DNA of 64,000 nucleotides from Tenodera sinensis (Eukaryota > Arthropoda > Insecta > Mantodea > Mantidae). The notes under the pieces are model-generated. The model worked only from the letters and a program-made list of their open reading frames with translations, did not search any database and had not been told where the DNA came from. This document shows, piece after piece, positions 22,546-32,217 of this stretch; position 1 is the stretch's first letter, and every line of letters begins with the position of its first letter. Position numbers and translations under genes: made by a program. The stretch covers positions 108,589,404-108,653,403 of the forward strand of contig CM060968.1 of the NCBI GenBank assembly GCA_030765045.1, in the 5' to 3' direction.

Positions 22546-23204
22546 TGTAACTTTTTTGTGGTGTGAAGTAAATACGACAGATGTAGTCGAGATAAACACT
22601 TTTATTTCCGTAAACAGTAACTTTGTACACTCGTTGCAACAACAAGAAAGTCTTTTCCGATTCTCCAACAGCACGGCTTCGAACTCGTAACACAAAGAAC
22701 TAACTCTTCTCCGTCGGCACAACTCTCCACATCGTCTGTCCGTCTCCGTCGGCACGACTACTCAACCTTCACATACGTCTGACTGTTCTCCGTCGGCACT
22801 ACTCAACGCTTCACGTACGTCTGACTGTTCTCCGTCGGCACTACTCAACGCTTCACGTACGTCTGACTGTTCTCCGTCGGCACTACTCAACGCTCACGTA
22901 CGTCTGACTGTTCTCCGTCGGCACTACTCAACGCTTCACGTACGTCTGACTGACTCTTCTCACACTTTACCGCTATTTATATCTCCCAGGCACTATTCTG
23001 GAAGCTTCAAGAACGTTCACTTATTCGCTGGAGTACAAAGTAGAAGATTCCAGTAGCATCTATCCTTTTCTCTCTTTCGGCAAGCGCCCCAACAATGCGG
23101 CCATTCTCTGTCTCTTTCCTTCGGCTCCTTTGCGGTAGTGCCGACAATAATGCGATGGGTGACACTGTTGCTGTCGGCAATTAGATGCGGCGGGCGCGGT
23201 GACA
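22546..23204 (-). repeat. 3' LTR
   Basis: About 659 bp. On the minus strand it starts TGTCACCGCGCC and ends GTTACA. It contains a TATAAATA box at 22974-22981 (minus) and four to five ~42-bp tandem units with CTCCGTCGGCAC and CGTACGTCTGACTG words (about 22770-22950). Confidence 0.9.
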
Positions 23205-24837
23205 CTGCTCCCTCCTCAGAGCTGGTCGTCCCGACCAGTACTATCACTGCGGCATCTCCCTTGCGCCCCGGTGGACTAACCCATCGAACCTCTTCTCCAG
23301 GAGGCACGATCCTAGGTATCTCTGTTGGATAGTGTCCCTTGGTCCGGGTAGGACGATGTATGCCATCCTGCTTCGAAATTCTGCAGCAGTACCGCCGGTC
23401 TTGACGGTCCCTCGTCCAGTTGCCCTTCTTCCTGGTGTGTTGACGGGCCATCCTGCGCACTTGGAAACGGCTCACTAGGTACCATGTCCGCCGACCTCTC
23501 TGGCGCACCTTCGCAGCCACCTTGCTTCCGATGGGTCCGGCAACAAACCCCACCACATCCGCGCGAGTCGCGTCCACCGCTGCACTCGTGTTCACTCGTG
23601 CTCGGCACGGCCTCTCCTGTATCCTGCCGTCCAAGACGATGTCCACCATTCTTCCGTTCACGGCACTATGTGTCAGGTGCTTGGATGGCTCCGACGGTCC
23701 TCCCATGTCACACGCCAAGTCGGTTCTCGCGTGTTGCTCGCCTGCTTGTGCGCTTCCCTGCTGATCGTCCTCCACGTCATATCCTGGTTGGTTACGTACC
23801 CAACACACTCCTCCAGGGGATCCTCGACGACGTCCCTGAACTGCCCCTTTGTCTTCCCCGAGACGTACACTTTCGTTATCGGAAACGGGCGCAACTGTCG
23901 CCTCGGCCACTAGGTGCTTCCTCCCCGGGTCCGCGCTATTCCGTCTGCCCCTGGCATCCAGTACTTTGACACTCTCGTCAACTCTTACTACCAGGGCGCC
24001 AAGATGTTCCCCGTCGTCCTCCACGACGTCCACATGCTGGCAGAGGTCTTCCACCTTTTCGCCGAGTTCTGCCACGTCTTCCGTCACGCCAATCAGTTCG
24101 CCGAGTTGTTCCACGTCTTCCGTCATGCCAATCAGTTCGCCGAGTTGTTCCACGTCTTCCGTCACGCCAATCAATTCGCCGAGTTGTTCCACGTCTTCCG
24201 TCACTCCAATCAGTTCGCCGAGTTGTTCCACGCCTTCCGTCACGCCAATCAGTTCGCCGAGTTGTTCCACGTCTTCCCTCACGCCAATCAGTTCGCCGAG
24301 TTGTTCCAGGTCTTCCCTCATATCATCCGAAACGGGCGCGACTGTCGCCTCGGCCACTAGGTGCTCCCTCTCCGGCTCCGCGCTATTCCGTCTGCCCCTG
24401 GCATCCAGTACTTTGACGCTCTCGTCAACTCTTACTACCAGGGCGCCAAGACGTTCCCCGTCGTCCTCCACGACATCCACGTGCTGGCAGAGGTCTTCCA
24501 CCTTTTCGCCGAGTTCTTCCACGTCTTCGGTCACGCCAATCAGTTCGCCGTCAATTTTCGCCGATAGCTCCGCCTTCATCTCTTTCAGCTCGGCAGCGAG
24601 GTTGTTTCTCGTCTTCATTTCTTCTTTCAGCTCGGCAGCGAGGTTGTTTCTCGTCTTCATTTCTTCTTTCAGCTCGGCAACGAGGTTGTTTCTCGTCTTC
24701 ATTTCTTCTTTCAGCTCGGCAGCGAGATTGTCATTTAACGTTTCCATTTTGGCAACGAGGTTGTCGTTTCTCGTTTCCATTTTGGCAAATAATTCTTTCA
24801 TCATTGCCATCATCCTGGTTTCCGAATCTCCCTCCAT
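23017..24837 (-). CDS. gag-like coiled-coil protein of the LTR element
   Basis: A 606-codon frame starts MEGDSETRMMAMMKELFAKM, about 60 bp after the primer site. The first ~120 residues are heptad-like (repeated ELKEEMKTRNNL). Then come seven or so 13-residue units VEQLGELIGVTED, and a duplicated segment (EDLCQHVDVVEDDGE to LVAEATVAPVSD) on either side of them. Further on, RPCRARVNTSAAVDATRADVV resembles a retroviral-type aspartic protease around its active site, but with NTS where DTG/DTS is expected. The frame then runs about 190 bp into the 3' LTR. No zinc knuckle is seen. It may form a particle; the function is unproven. Confidence 0.6.
   Translation of the reverse strand: MEGDSETRMMAMMKELFAKMETRNDNLVAKMETLNDNLAAELKEEMKTRNNLVAELKEEMKTRNNLAAELKEEMKTRNNLAAELKEMKAELSAKIDGELIGVTEDVEELGEKVEDLCQHVDVVEDDGERLGALVVRVDESVKVLDARGRRNSAEPEREHLVAEATVAPVSDDMREDLEQLGELIGVREDVEQLGELIGVTEGVEQLGELIGVTEDVEQLGELIGVTEDVEQLGELIGMTEDVEQLGELIGVTEDVAELGEKVEDLCQHVDVVEDDGEHLGALVVRVDESVKVLDARGRRNSADPGRKHLVAEATVAPVSDNESVRLGEDKGAVQGRRRGSPGGVCWVRNQPGYDVEDDQQGSAQAGEQHARTDLACDMGGPSEPSKHLTHSAVNGRMVDIVLDGRIQERPCRARVNTSAAVDATRADVVGFVAGPIGSKVAAKVRQRGRRTWYLVSRFQVRRMARQHTRKKGNWTRDRQDRRYCCRISKQDGIHRPTRTKGHYPTEIPRIVPPGEEVRWVSPPGRKGDAAVIVLVGTTSSEEGAVSPRPPHLIADSNSVTHRIIVGTTAKEPKERDREWPHCWGACRKREKDRCYWNLLLCTPANK
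23205..23219 (-). promoter_or_regulatory. polypurine tract
   Basis: The minus strand reads CTGAGGAGGGAGCAG immediately before the 3' LTR, the expected primer for plus-strand DNA synthesis. Confidence 0.7.
24084..24320 (-). repeat. 39-bp tandem repeat in the gag-like ORF
   Basis: About six to seven units with the words GAGTTGTTCCACGTCTTCC and CACGCCAATCAGTTCGCC on the plus strand. The period is 39 bp (13 codons), so the frame is kept and a repeated LGELIGVTEDVEQ peptide results. Confidence 0.85.
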
Positions 24838-24894
24838 CTTGGTTCTAACGTTGCAACTTCTAACGACGATGTAACGAAACTAGAAGCAATTCGA

Positions 24895-24915
24895 CGAATC
24901 CCACTTCTGACACCA
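24895..24915 (-). promoter_or_regulatory. primer-binding site for tRNA-Leu
   Basis: The minus strand reads TGGTGTCAGAAGTGGGATTC and onward, one base inside the 5' LTR. It is complementary to the usual 3' end of eukaryotic tRNA-Leu with its CCA (from general knowledge of that tRNA). Confidence 0.8.
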
Positions 24916-24916
24916 G

Positions 24917-25580
24917 TGTAACTTTGTTGGTTGTGGGTGTGAAGTAAATACGACAGATGTAGTCGAGATAAACACTTTTATTTCCGTAAACAGTAACTTT
25001 GTACACTCGTTGCAACAACAAGAAAGTCTTTTCCGATTCTCCAACAGCACGGCTTCGAACTCGTAACACAAAGAACTAACTCTTCTCCGTCGGCACAACT
25101 CTCCACATCGTCTGTCCGTCTCCGTCGGCACGACTACTCAACCTTCACATACGTCTGACTGTTCTCCGTCGGCACTACTCAACGCTTCACGTACGTCTGA
25201 CTGTTCTCCGTCGGCACTACTCAACGCTTCACGTACGTCTGACTGTTCTCCGTCGGCACTACTCAACGCTCACGTACGTCTGACTGTTCTCCGTCGGCAC
25301 TACTCAACGCTTCACGTACGTCTGACTGACTCTTCTCACACTTTACCGCTATTTATATCTCCCAGGCACTATTCTGGAAGCTTCAAGAACGTTCACTTAT
25401 TCGCTGGAGTACAAAGTAGAAGATTCCAGTAGCATCTATCCTTTTCTCTCTTTCGGCAAGCGCCCCAACAATGTGGCCATTCTCTGTCTCTTTCCTTCGG
25501 CTCCTTTGCGGTAGTGCCGACAATAATGCGATGGGTGACACTGTTGCTGTCGGCAATTAGATGCGGCGGGCGCGGTGACA
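24917..25580 (-). repeat. 5' LTR
   Basis: About 664 bp, nearly identical to the other LTR. The TATAAATA box on the minus strand is at 25350-25357 and would drive transcription towards lower coordinates. The same ~42-bp tandem units are present. Confidence 0.9.
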
Positions 25581-25584
25581 GTAT

Positions 25585-25966
25585 TGACTCATCTTATTTT
25601 ACTGCATGTTGTGTTTTAGTAGTTTTTATTGCATGATATAACGTTTTGTTTTAATGTTCTTATATTAACGTATATTCTTTCCTTTATTACTATTATTTTT
25701 ATGTGTGTCTCTGGTCTGAGTATTTCAGATTGTTGCAGTTTAATTTATTAATGTGTTAATTCCCCTTCTTTGAATATATTATAAAATTGTAATCTATGAA
25801 TGTTATCCTTAATTAAAATTGTAAAGCTTTATACTTATATTAAAAATTGTTCATAAATATAAATTGTTTATAGGACCCGGTCAAAATTGTTAGAAACCGG
25901 GTCAATTAAGAATGGGGAGCCCCCTAGTCCGCGGTTGCGCAGGCTAGGGGGCTTTTTTTTTCTTTC
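25585..25966 (+). other. LINE-C 3'UTR end with two hairpins and T-rich tail
   Basis: The 3'UTR runs 22393-22545 and resumes at 25581 beyond the LTR element. Two perfect stems lie near the end: GACCCGGT/ACCGGGTC (about 25874-25902) and AGCCCCCTAG/CTAGGGGGCT (25918-25953). A run of T follows, and then ORF1 sequence of B6 begins on the other strand. The hairpins are probably part of the RNA recognised by the LINE-C RT (inference). Confidence 0.7.
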
Positions 25967-26340
25967 AAAGGTGACATGTTGCAAGCCGACAGTAGCAACA
26001 GGAGGGCGCCGAGCTGCCGACGAATAACCTAAGGTGGTGGCAGGCTTCAGCTGTTCGAAACGCCGACGCGCTTCTATAAATGTCAGGCGCTCCTTTACCC
26101 GCAACTCCTGAATACTCTTTTCGTCCAAGAACTTAGGACACTGACCTGAGCTAGATGGATGGTTACCCCCACAGTTCACACAGCATGGGTCTCGAGTGCA
26201 AGCCGTGTCTTCGTGTGCCGGTAAGCCGCAACGTTCACAAGCTGCAGGATGGTTACACGAGGTGCTAGTATGCCCGAATCTCTGACACTGAAAACAGCGC
26301 ATGGGATTCGGGACATACGGTCGTACTGCAGCACGCTCGT
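25967..26340 (-). pseudogene. B6 ORF1, C-terminal part (truncated by LINE-C)
   Basis: The frame resumes at ERAAVRPYVPNPMRCF after the B7 insertion. It has three knuckles (CFQCQRFGHTSTSC, CERCGLPAHEDTAC, CVNCGGNHPSSSGQC) and the SIQELRVKERLTF block. It ends at VGLQHVT, where LINE-C 3' sequence begins on the opposite strand; translation would run into LINE-C. The rest of ORF1 and all ORF2 are missing. Confidence 0.85.
26330..26340 (+). repeat. target-site duplication of B7, left copy
   Basis: AGCACGCTCGT, repeated at 32207-32217. It covers the Tyr-Glu-Arg-Ala codons of B6 ORF1. Confidence 0.9.
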
Positions 26341-26601
26341 GGAGTGGAGTGTTAAATTTATGGGCCCGTCGACAACAAGGTCATTTGGGCCCGTAATAAA
26401 ACAAAACTAAAACTCAAGTATTAAAATAAGACTAAAATGCTAGACAAAGAAAATTCTAAATAAAACGCTAAATATAAAAAACTCTCACGGCTAAAACTTT
26501 AAAATGAATCAACAACTCAGGCTTTATAAAACACTAAGCGGTTAAAAAATACCATTAAGGTAATCTGAAAAGCTAAAAACTGCGTAAAACGTGAATACAA
26601 G

Positions 26602-29600
26602 TCAGACTTGTTTAGCGAACCCAATATGGGCAACGAAATGCAGCGCCTTAGAGACAGAATCTGGATCGTCGCCCAAAATTGAACCAATTGTTCGCCCCAG
26701 GCCAATGGACTGGCGCTCACAATCGTATTGCGGACAATCTACGAGGACATGAGCCACAGAAAGTTGGACGCCGCACCTCGGACATACAGGCTCTTCGTCC
26801 CCACGCAGGAGGTGTCCGTGAGTGGCTCGCGTGTGGCCTATCCTCAGGCGGGTGAGAATGACTTCTTCCCGCCTGGAATCCCTACAGGACGTCACCCAGG
26901 GTTGTACGCTGTCCTTAATCGTCCGCAATTGAGTGCCAGTCAACGTTTCCCATGATTGCTGCCATACAGTTAGAAGATGCCGATGGAAGTAACGTCGCAC
27001 ATCTGTATAAGGCATAGTACGGGTTGAGAATTCCGGCAGGCGGCATGCCGACTTGGCGGCCGCATCCGCCTCCTCGTTGCCGGGGATTCCCACGTGGCCT
27101 GGGGTCCCGGTAAAAACGAGCTGGTATCCGCGTGAAAGTAACTGAGATACGAGTGTCTGAATTTTAATAAGCAATGCCGAGCTGACGACAAACCGTTGCA
27201 GCACCTGAAGAGCACTAAGAGAGTCACAACAGACTATAAAGCTTCCAGGGACTGAACCGGATATAAACAGCAGGAAATAAAATATGGCAAAAAGCTCGGC
27301 AGTAAAAGCGGAGCTATTGTCCGGAAGACGGTACTGGTGAACCGCACTATTATACACAAAACTACAACATGTAGTACCCCTCACCTGGGATCCATCAGTA
27401 AATACCGGAATGTAATTCCGGTAACGTCCCAGGGTTTCGGCGAACATTTGTCGAAACACCGATTGAGGGGTGGCTACCTTGGCACAGCGAGAAAGCTCTA
27501 GATCGAAACGGGCACGTTGGAGTTCCCAAGGAGGATAGCGGCCAAGAGTAAAACGCTCTACGGTAGGCATTCGGAGGTCATGCGCGGCGAGCAATTCACG
27601 AAACCGAATACCGCTTGGGCGAGAGATGGTGCTTTTCTGCATATAACGATGAACCAGTTCCGGACGCAAAACAGGGTTAAAAGAAGTATGACCTGGGTGA
27701 GCCGCTAACCTTGCTACATAAGAGCACAGCATATACGAGCGACGTACCGAGAGTGGCGGCTCCCCGGAATCAGCGTAGAGACACTCGACTCGACTAGTGC
27801 GGAAAGCCCCAGTGGCAAGACGGATACCAGCATTATGTACTGTGTTTAAAAGGCGAAGTTTAGAGGCGGACGCCGCGCCATAAATAAAACAGCCGTAATC
27901 CAATTTTGAGCGGACCAGTGAGCGATACAACCTCAACATATCTGTGCGATCGCCACCCCAACATGCCCCAGACAAAACCCTGAGTACCCGAAGTGAACCA
28001 TCGCACGAAGCACGAAGCTGGCGAATATGGTGCTCCCATTTGAGTGTGCTGTCCAGGTGAAGGCCCAGGAACTTAAGGTGCGAAACAAACGGTAAACGTG
28101 TGCCACACAGATAGGTCGAGTGGAGGGTGTACACCACGAAGTCGATGGAAGTGCACACACTGCGTTTTCGTGGGTGAAAACTGAAAGACGGTACGAAGTG
28201 ACCACTCGGCGATGGACCTTATGGTTAGCTGCAGTTGAAGCTCGATGTGCTCCAGATTATACGAGCGGTAGTAGATGGCAAAGTCGTCAACATACAGTGA
28301 CATCGATATTCCGCCACGAACAACGCTAGCGATGCCGTTGATGGCAACGGCAAACAGCGTGACACTGAGAATCGACCCCTGGGGTAAACCATTCTCCTGG
28401 ATCCTCTCGTGAGATAGTGTATTGCCAATCCGGACACGAAAATGGCGTAGTTTTAAAAAATTTAAAAGGAAGATCGCTAAATGACTTCGTAAACCGTAGC
28501 CGTGCAGAGTGCGCAAGATACCATAGCGCCAGGTGGTGTCGTAGGCCTTCTGCAGGTCGAAGAAGACACCCACGACATGCTGCTTCAGAAGAAAGGCATT
28601 TTGTATGTAGGCTTCCATGCATGCCAGATTGTCGATGCTCGAACGATGGCGACGAAAACCGCACTGAAAGTTATTCAGCAGGTTGTTCTTCTCTAGCCAC
28701 CACACTAAGCGAGTGTTAATCATTCGTTCCAAGATCTTACAAACAACGCTCGTTAGGCAAATAGGGCGGTAGCTAGAGGAAAGTGTTCGGTCTTTTCCGG
28801 GCCGAGGAATCGGGATGACAATACCCTCGCGCCAGGAAGACGGGAAAACCTGCTGAAGCCAGATACGGTTTAAATGTCCAGCAGGAAGGAGAGAGCCTTA
28901 GGTGGAAGATGAAGTAGCATTTGGCGATGGATATCATCAGGACCAGGAGAGGAGTCCTTAGCGAGAGACAAAGCATGCGCCAGCTCCGCTTCTGTAAAAG
29001 GGGCGTTGTACGGTTCGCTACAGTCGCTGTTAAAATCGAGGACTATCCGCTCCGCAGATTCCTTAATCGGTAGAAAGGCAGTATTGTAACTTTGGGTCTG
29101 GCTAGCAGCAGCAAACGAGTCGGCAAGGGCGTCAGCGATGTCCTGCTCAGAGGTATAAATAGAGCCCTGCACGGCAAGACCGGGGATCGTTGTCCGGCGA
29201 TATTTGCCGTACATGCGCCGAACAGCAGTCCAAACCCTTTGTGTCGAAGTGTGACGTGATAGGGAAGAGATGTAGGTTTCCCAGGATCTGCGTTTTGCGC
29301 TGCGAAGCACGAAACGTGCCCTGGCACGAGAACGTTCAAAAGCGATAAAGTTCTCTTCAGTAGGGTGTAAACTAAAAAGCCTCAGAGCGCGTTTGTGTGC
29401 TTTGATAGCCAAATAGCATTCCTCGGACCACCAGGGTACAGGAGCGTGCCGAGGCGACGAAGGACTTCAAGGAATGCTAGAATCTGCTGCGAGCAAGATA
29501 GAACATGTAAAATATTCCACCATTTCATCAATATTGGTATAACCATTGTCGCTAAGGTGAATGAGAGAGCGAAATTTCCCCCAATCAGCCTTGGAAATAA

Positions 29601-30285
29601 TCCAGTGAGGATGCCGTGTTGGCACAATATGGGTATGGTAGAGGTGAATATTAATGGGGTAATGATCACTGCCAAATAGGTCGGAGGGCACCGACCAATC
29701 CAGCAGCGGAGCTAATGCCGGGCTACAGAAAGCAACGTCTAGGGTTGAAAGTGTGCCGTAAGTGGAGGATAAGAATGTAGGGGCACCAGTGTTTAGCAAA
29801 CACAAGCCGGACATATCACACACGTCTGCTATAAGGCACCCGCGAGCATCGTCAGTGTCGCAGCCCCATAAAGTGTTTTTGGCATTCAGATCCCCTAGAA
29901 AGAGGAGCGGTGGGTGAATCTGAGCCAGAAGAGCCCGAAGATCGTGTTCTTGCACGAGAATGCTCGGGGGCAGATAGACATTGCAAATAGTGAAACATAG
30001 GCCCTGCAGCTGCACACGTACCACTACAGCTTGAAACGGTGTGTTAATCGGTATGCTGACGGCAGAGATATTATGCGCCACCAAGGTAGCAACACCACCG
30101 CTTGCTCGCCTACCAGGTGCAGAGTCGTGTCTAAATGCCTTAAAGTCACGTAGATGTAAACCGTGATGATGCTGCAGATGGGTTTCTTGTAGACAGAGTA
30201 TGGAGGGCGAGCGTTGAAAAACTAAATGCTGTATGTCCGGAGTCCTGGCCCGGAACCCATTAATATTCCACTGGATTATTTCCAT
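26602..30285 (-). pseudogene. B7 ORF2, endonuclease-RT-RNase H, three lesions
   Basis: It starts MEIIQWNINGF at 30285 with LQETHL, GDLNAKNTLW and SDHYPI in the endonuclease. Lesion 1 is a TGA at 29467-29469 where B13 has CGA. Lesion 2 is a 1-nt deletion at about 28868 (ATTTAAACC for ATTTACAACC). Lesion 3 is a 2-nt deletion near 28105. RT blocks between the last two are intact, including SLYVDDFAIYY. RNase H (FTDGSQ, TAELFAI, CCDSLSAL, HVGIPGNEEAD) and the final CCHC (CPRCGVQLSVAHVLVDC) lie in the last segment, open to 26602. It is not functional as it stands. Confidence 0.9.
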
Positions 30286-30297
30286 TCTAGAGTAGAG

Positions 30298-31473
30298 TTA
30301 ACGGTTAGTCTTGATTTTCTTTCTGACCTTCGCGCATTTTGGACCGATAATACGAGGTTCTCCGTCCTCTGGCGACTCCGATGTTCGGGAGTCTGATGAT
30401 TTCCTGAGGCTCGTAGAGCGAGACCGGGATTTCACAGAGGACGTACGGCTACTCGCTCGAGGTTTGTGCCTTGATCGGTGTCGTTCTTCAGACGTCACGG
30501 AGGCAGTAGAACTCTGGGACGGCTGCGGTGCTGGTGTCTGGACGGCAGAGGATGTTGTCGGTGGGCGAACCACTAGTGGTGGAGAAACATGTGCGGCAGA
30601 CGAGTTGGTCTGCACTCCCACTGAAACACGAGACGGCAAACCTGGGCAAGTCTGTACGGCGGCGTCCAGCTTCGGAATAACCTGACGAACAGCTGCAGAA
30701 AACTTCAAACTGGTGGTGGGATGAAGCTCCTGGTATCGCTTTCTCGCATCCATAAATGTCAGGTTTTCCTTGACTCGAAGCTTCTGAATTGCCTTCTCCT
30801 CTAAGAAGCGGGGGCAATCGCGTGAGTTCGACGGGTGGGCACCTCCACAGTTGACACAGGTGGGGTCCTGGTCGCACAGGGAGCCCTCGTGAGCAGCACG
30901 TCCACATCGGGGACAGTTGGGTGAACCGGAACAGCGCTGCTGCGTGTGCCCGAACTTCTGGCAACGAAAACATCGCATGGGGTTGGGCACATAAGGACGT
31001 ACGGTGGCACGTTCATACCCGCAGAAGATGTATTGGGATAGGGTGGTACGTTCGAATGTGAGGAAAACCGTACGTAATTCGAATGGTTGGTTATCTCTCT
31101 TCCCTATTAAGCGAAACGCAGCAGTTACACCTTGGTCCCCCAGGCATTTAGCGATCTCCTCATTAGAGAGGACGTGCAAACTTCGGGTGGAAACAACACC
31201 GCGACAGCTATTCAGGGTCTTGTGTTTTTCAACCTTGACAGGGTATGAACCAAGCAGACTGGCTTTTAGCAGTTTCGCAGTCTGGGTGTCTTGAGCAACC
31301 TCGATTAATAAACTACCGTCTCTATATCGGGTAGCATTTTTTACTGGACCACAGATCCTGTCCAGCTCCTTCTTAATATAAAATGGACTAATAGTCGACA
31401 TGGTCTTTTCTTCACTGATAAGCCGCATAATCAGAAAACGTGGAGTTGAAGGGGTGGAGCGCAGAGGAGACAT
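30298..31473 (-). CDS. B7 ORF1, three-knuckle RNA-binding protein
   Basis: An intact 391-codon frame starting MSPLRSTPSTPRF, an N-terminus different from the MHPRK type of B4, B5 and B9. It has the SPFYIKKELDRICGPVKNAT, GSYPVKVEKHKTLNSCRG and YIFCGYERATVRPY blocks, and knuckles CFRCQKFGHTQQRC, CPRCGRAAHEGSLC and CVNCGGAHPSNSRDC. The AIQKLRVKENLTF block and a Ser/Arg tail ending KVRKKIKTNR follow. The stop lies about 12 bp before the ORF2 ATG. Its own ERA codons, the site hit in B4 and B6, are unoccupied. Confidence 0.9.
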   Translation of the reverse strand: MSPLRSTPSTPRFLIMRLISEEKTMSTISPFYIKKELDRICGPVKNATRYRDGSLLIEVAQDTQTAKLLKASLLGSYPVKVEKHKTLNSCRGVVSTRSLHVLSNEEIAKCLGDQGVTAAFRLIGKRDNQPFELRTVFLTFERTTLSQYIFCGYERATVRPYVPNPMRCFRCQKFGHTQQRCSGSPNCPRCGRAAHEGSLCDQDPTCVNCGGAHPSNSRDCPRFLEEKAIQKLRVKENLTFMDARKRYQELHPTTSLKFSAAVRQVIPKLDAAVQTCPGLPSRVSVGVQTNSSAAHVSPPLVVRPPTTSSAVQTPAPQPSQSSTASVTSEERHRSRHKPRASSRTSSVKSRSRSTSLRKSSDSRTSESPEDGEPRIIGPKCAKVRKKIKTNR

Positions 31474-32206
31474 TATGAAAGGGTCCCCCTTACGGACCGT
31501 CGGCGTCAGCCTGCCATCCGGGGGATAAAGGAAAAAGACACCTAAATCCGCTTCAGACCCGATCTCAAGGAGTACGTCAGAAAAAGTTACCCTCCGCCTA
31601 TCACTACTTACCGGTATGCGACATTTCCACCAAAGGCAGGCCCGACTTTATGCCCCTACCACAGGAATAACCGCCTGTGGCTCCCCACTCTAGCCCACGC
31701 TGCCTCAACGGAGTCAGCGTGGATTCAGGGGATTTGTGGTTGATTACATCGGACCCCAGACAGCGGTAACACGTCGGGTCCCCCTGTACACCTCAGCGGC
31801 AGCACGGCCGCCGAGATACCCATGGGGACGCGGCCCCTAAGGAGCTACGGGGGTGTACTTGACAATGGAACGGCTCCGCACCTAGTGTCGCACAAAAGGG
31901 GTAGTGAGGAGGGTCCACTCAACCTTCACGCCTGAGCCTCCGAAGAGCACACAAGTTGGAAGCTGCGCCGAAACCGTGGGACAGGAACCACGGAGACAGG
32001 ATAGATCCCTATTGGTGAGACAGGAGTTATAATTCTAAAACTTAACCTACATAAAACCATAAGACCTAGAAGAGGAAGAGACTAAATCTAAGTGGATGAT
32101 AACGTGGCTAGACCTGATGGAGGCGAGGGGATGATAATGGGGATGAGCGGCTCGGGGCCCCAGGTGCGCCAAGCCCGGACCTACCGTGGTAGGTCCCCCT
32201 GGGGGG
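31474..32206 (-). other. B7 5'UTR
   Basis: About 730 bp without a gene. Close match to the 5'UTR of B13 (51475-52165), but it extends about 50 bp further 5', through the ACCTACC/GGTAGGT inverted repeat to CCCCCCAGGGGGACC. Confidence 0.8.
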
Positions 32207-32217
32207 AGCACGCTCGT
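32207..32217 (+). repeat. target-site duplication of B7, right copy
   Basis: AGCACGCTCGT, matching 26330-26340. Confidence 0.9.

Larger units (their letters stand above)
22546..25580 (-). mobile_element. short LTR retrotransposon with gag-like ORF only
   Basis: Two direct repeats, 22546-23204 and 24917-25580, read TGT...ACA on the minus strand and look almost identical (a small indel near one end and one substitution noted). A GTAT duplication flanks the element (22542-22545, 25581-25584). The internal part is only about 1.7 kb, with a tRNA primer site, a purine tract and one long ORF, but no recognisable RT or integrase. It is inserted in the LINE-C 3'UTR. It is probably non-autonomous, relying on a Gypsy-type partner elsewhere (inference). 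Confidence 0.88.
9710..25966 (+). mobile_element. LINE-C, R1-like non-LTR retrotransposon split by two insertions
   Basis: This AT-rich element is 5'-truncated inside ORF1. Its parts are 9710-13228, 21771-22545 and 25581-25966. Joining across B4 (10-bp duplication TGTTTCTAGA) restores the reading frame ERVFLDVAKR, and joining across the LTR element (GTAT duplication) restores the 3'UTR. The RT, the RSMQRKILIRMLGAF block and the lack of RNase H resemble R1-clade elements (family knowledge). The 3' end has two hairpins and a T-rich tail. It carries several frameshifts and an internal deletion, so it is older and dead. Confidence 0.85.
26341..32206 (-). mobile_element. B7, full-length LINE-B inserted in ORF1 of B6
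   Basis: A 5.9-kb element with 5'UTR (31474-32206), intact ORF1, broken ORF2, 3'UTR (26345-26601), terminal hairpin and a short GGAGT-type tail. An 11-bp duplication flanks it. It is the same subfamily as B13, about 20 kb away in the opposite orientation. It has a stop, a 1-nt and a 2-nt deletion in ORF2. Confidence 0.9.

Noticed and set aside
23849..24874. A 341-codon Ser/Thr-rich ORF on the plus strand
   Set aside because: It is antisense to the gag-like ORF and owes its length to the in-frame 39-bp and other repeats. The LTR polarity (primer site, purine tract, TATA box) is minus.
9710..25966. CAAAGG as the LINE-C target duplication
   Set aside because: The six bases recur near both ends, but the flanks are different sequences in opposite orientation, so a simple duplication cannot be claimed.
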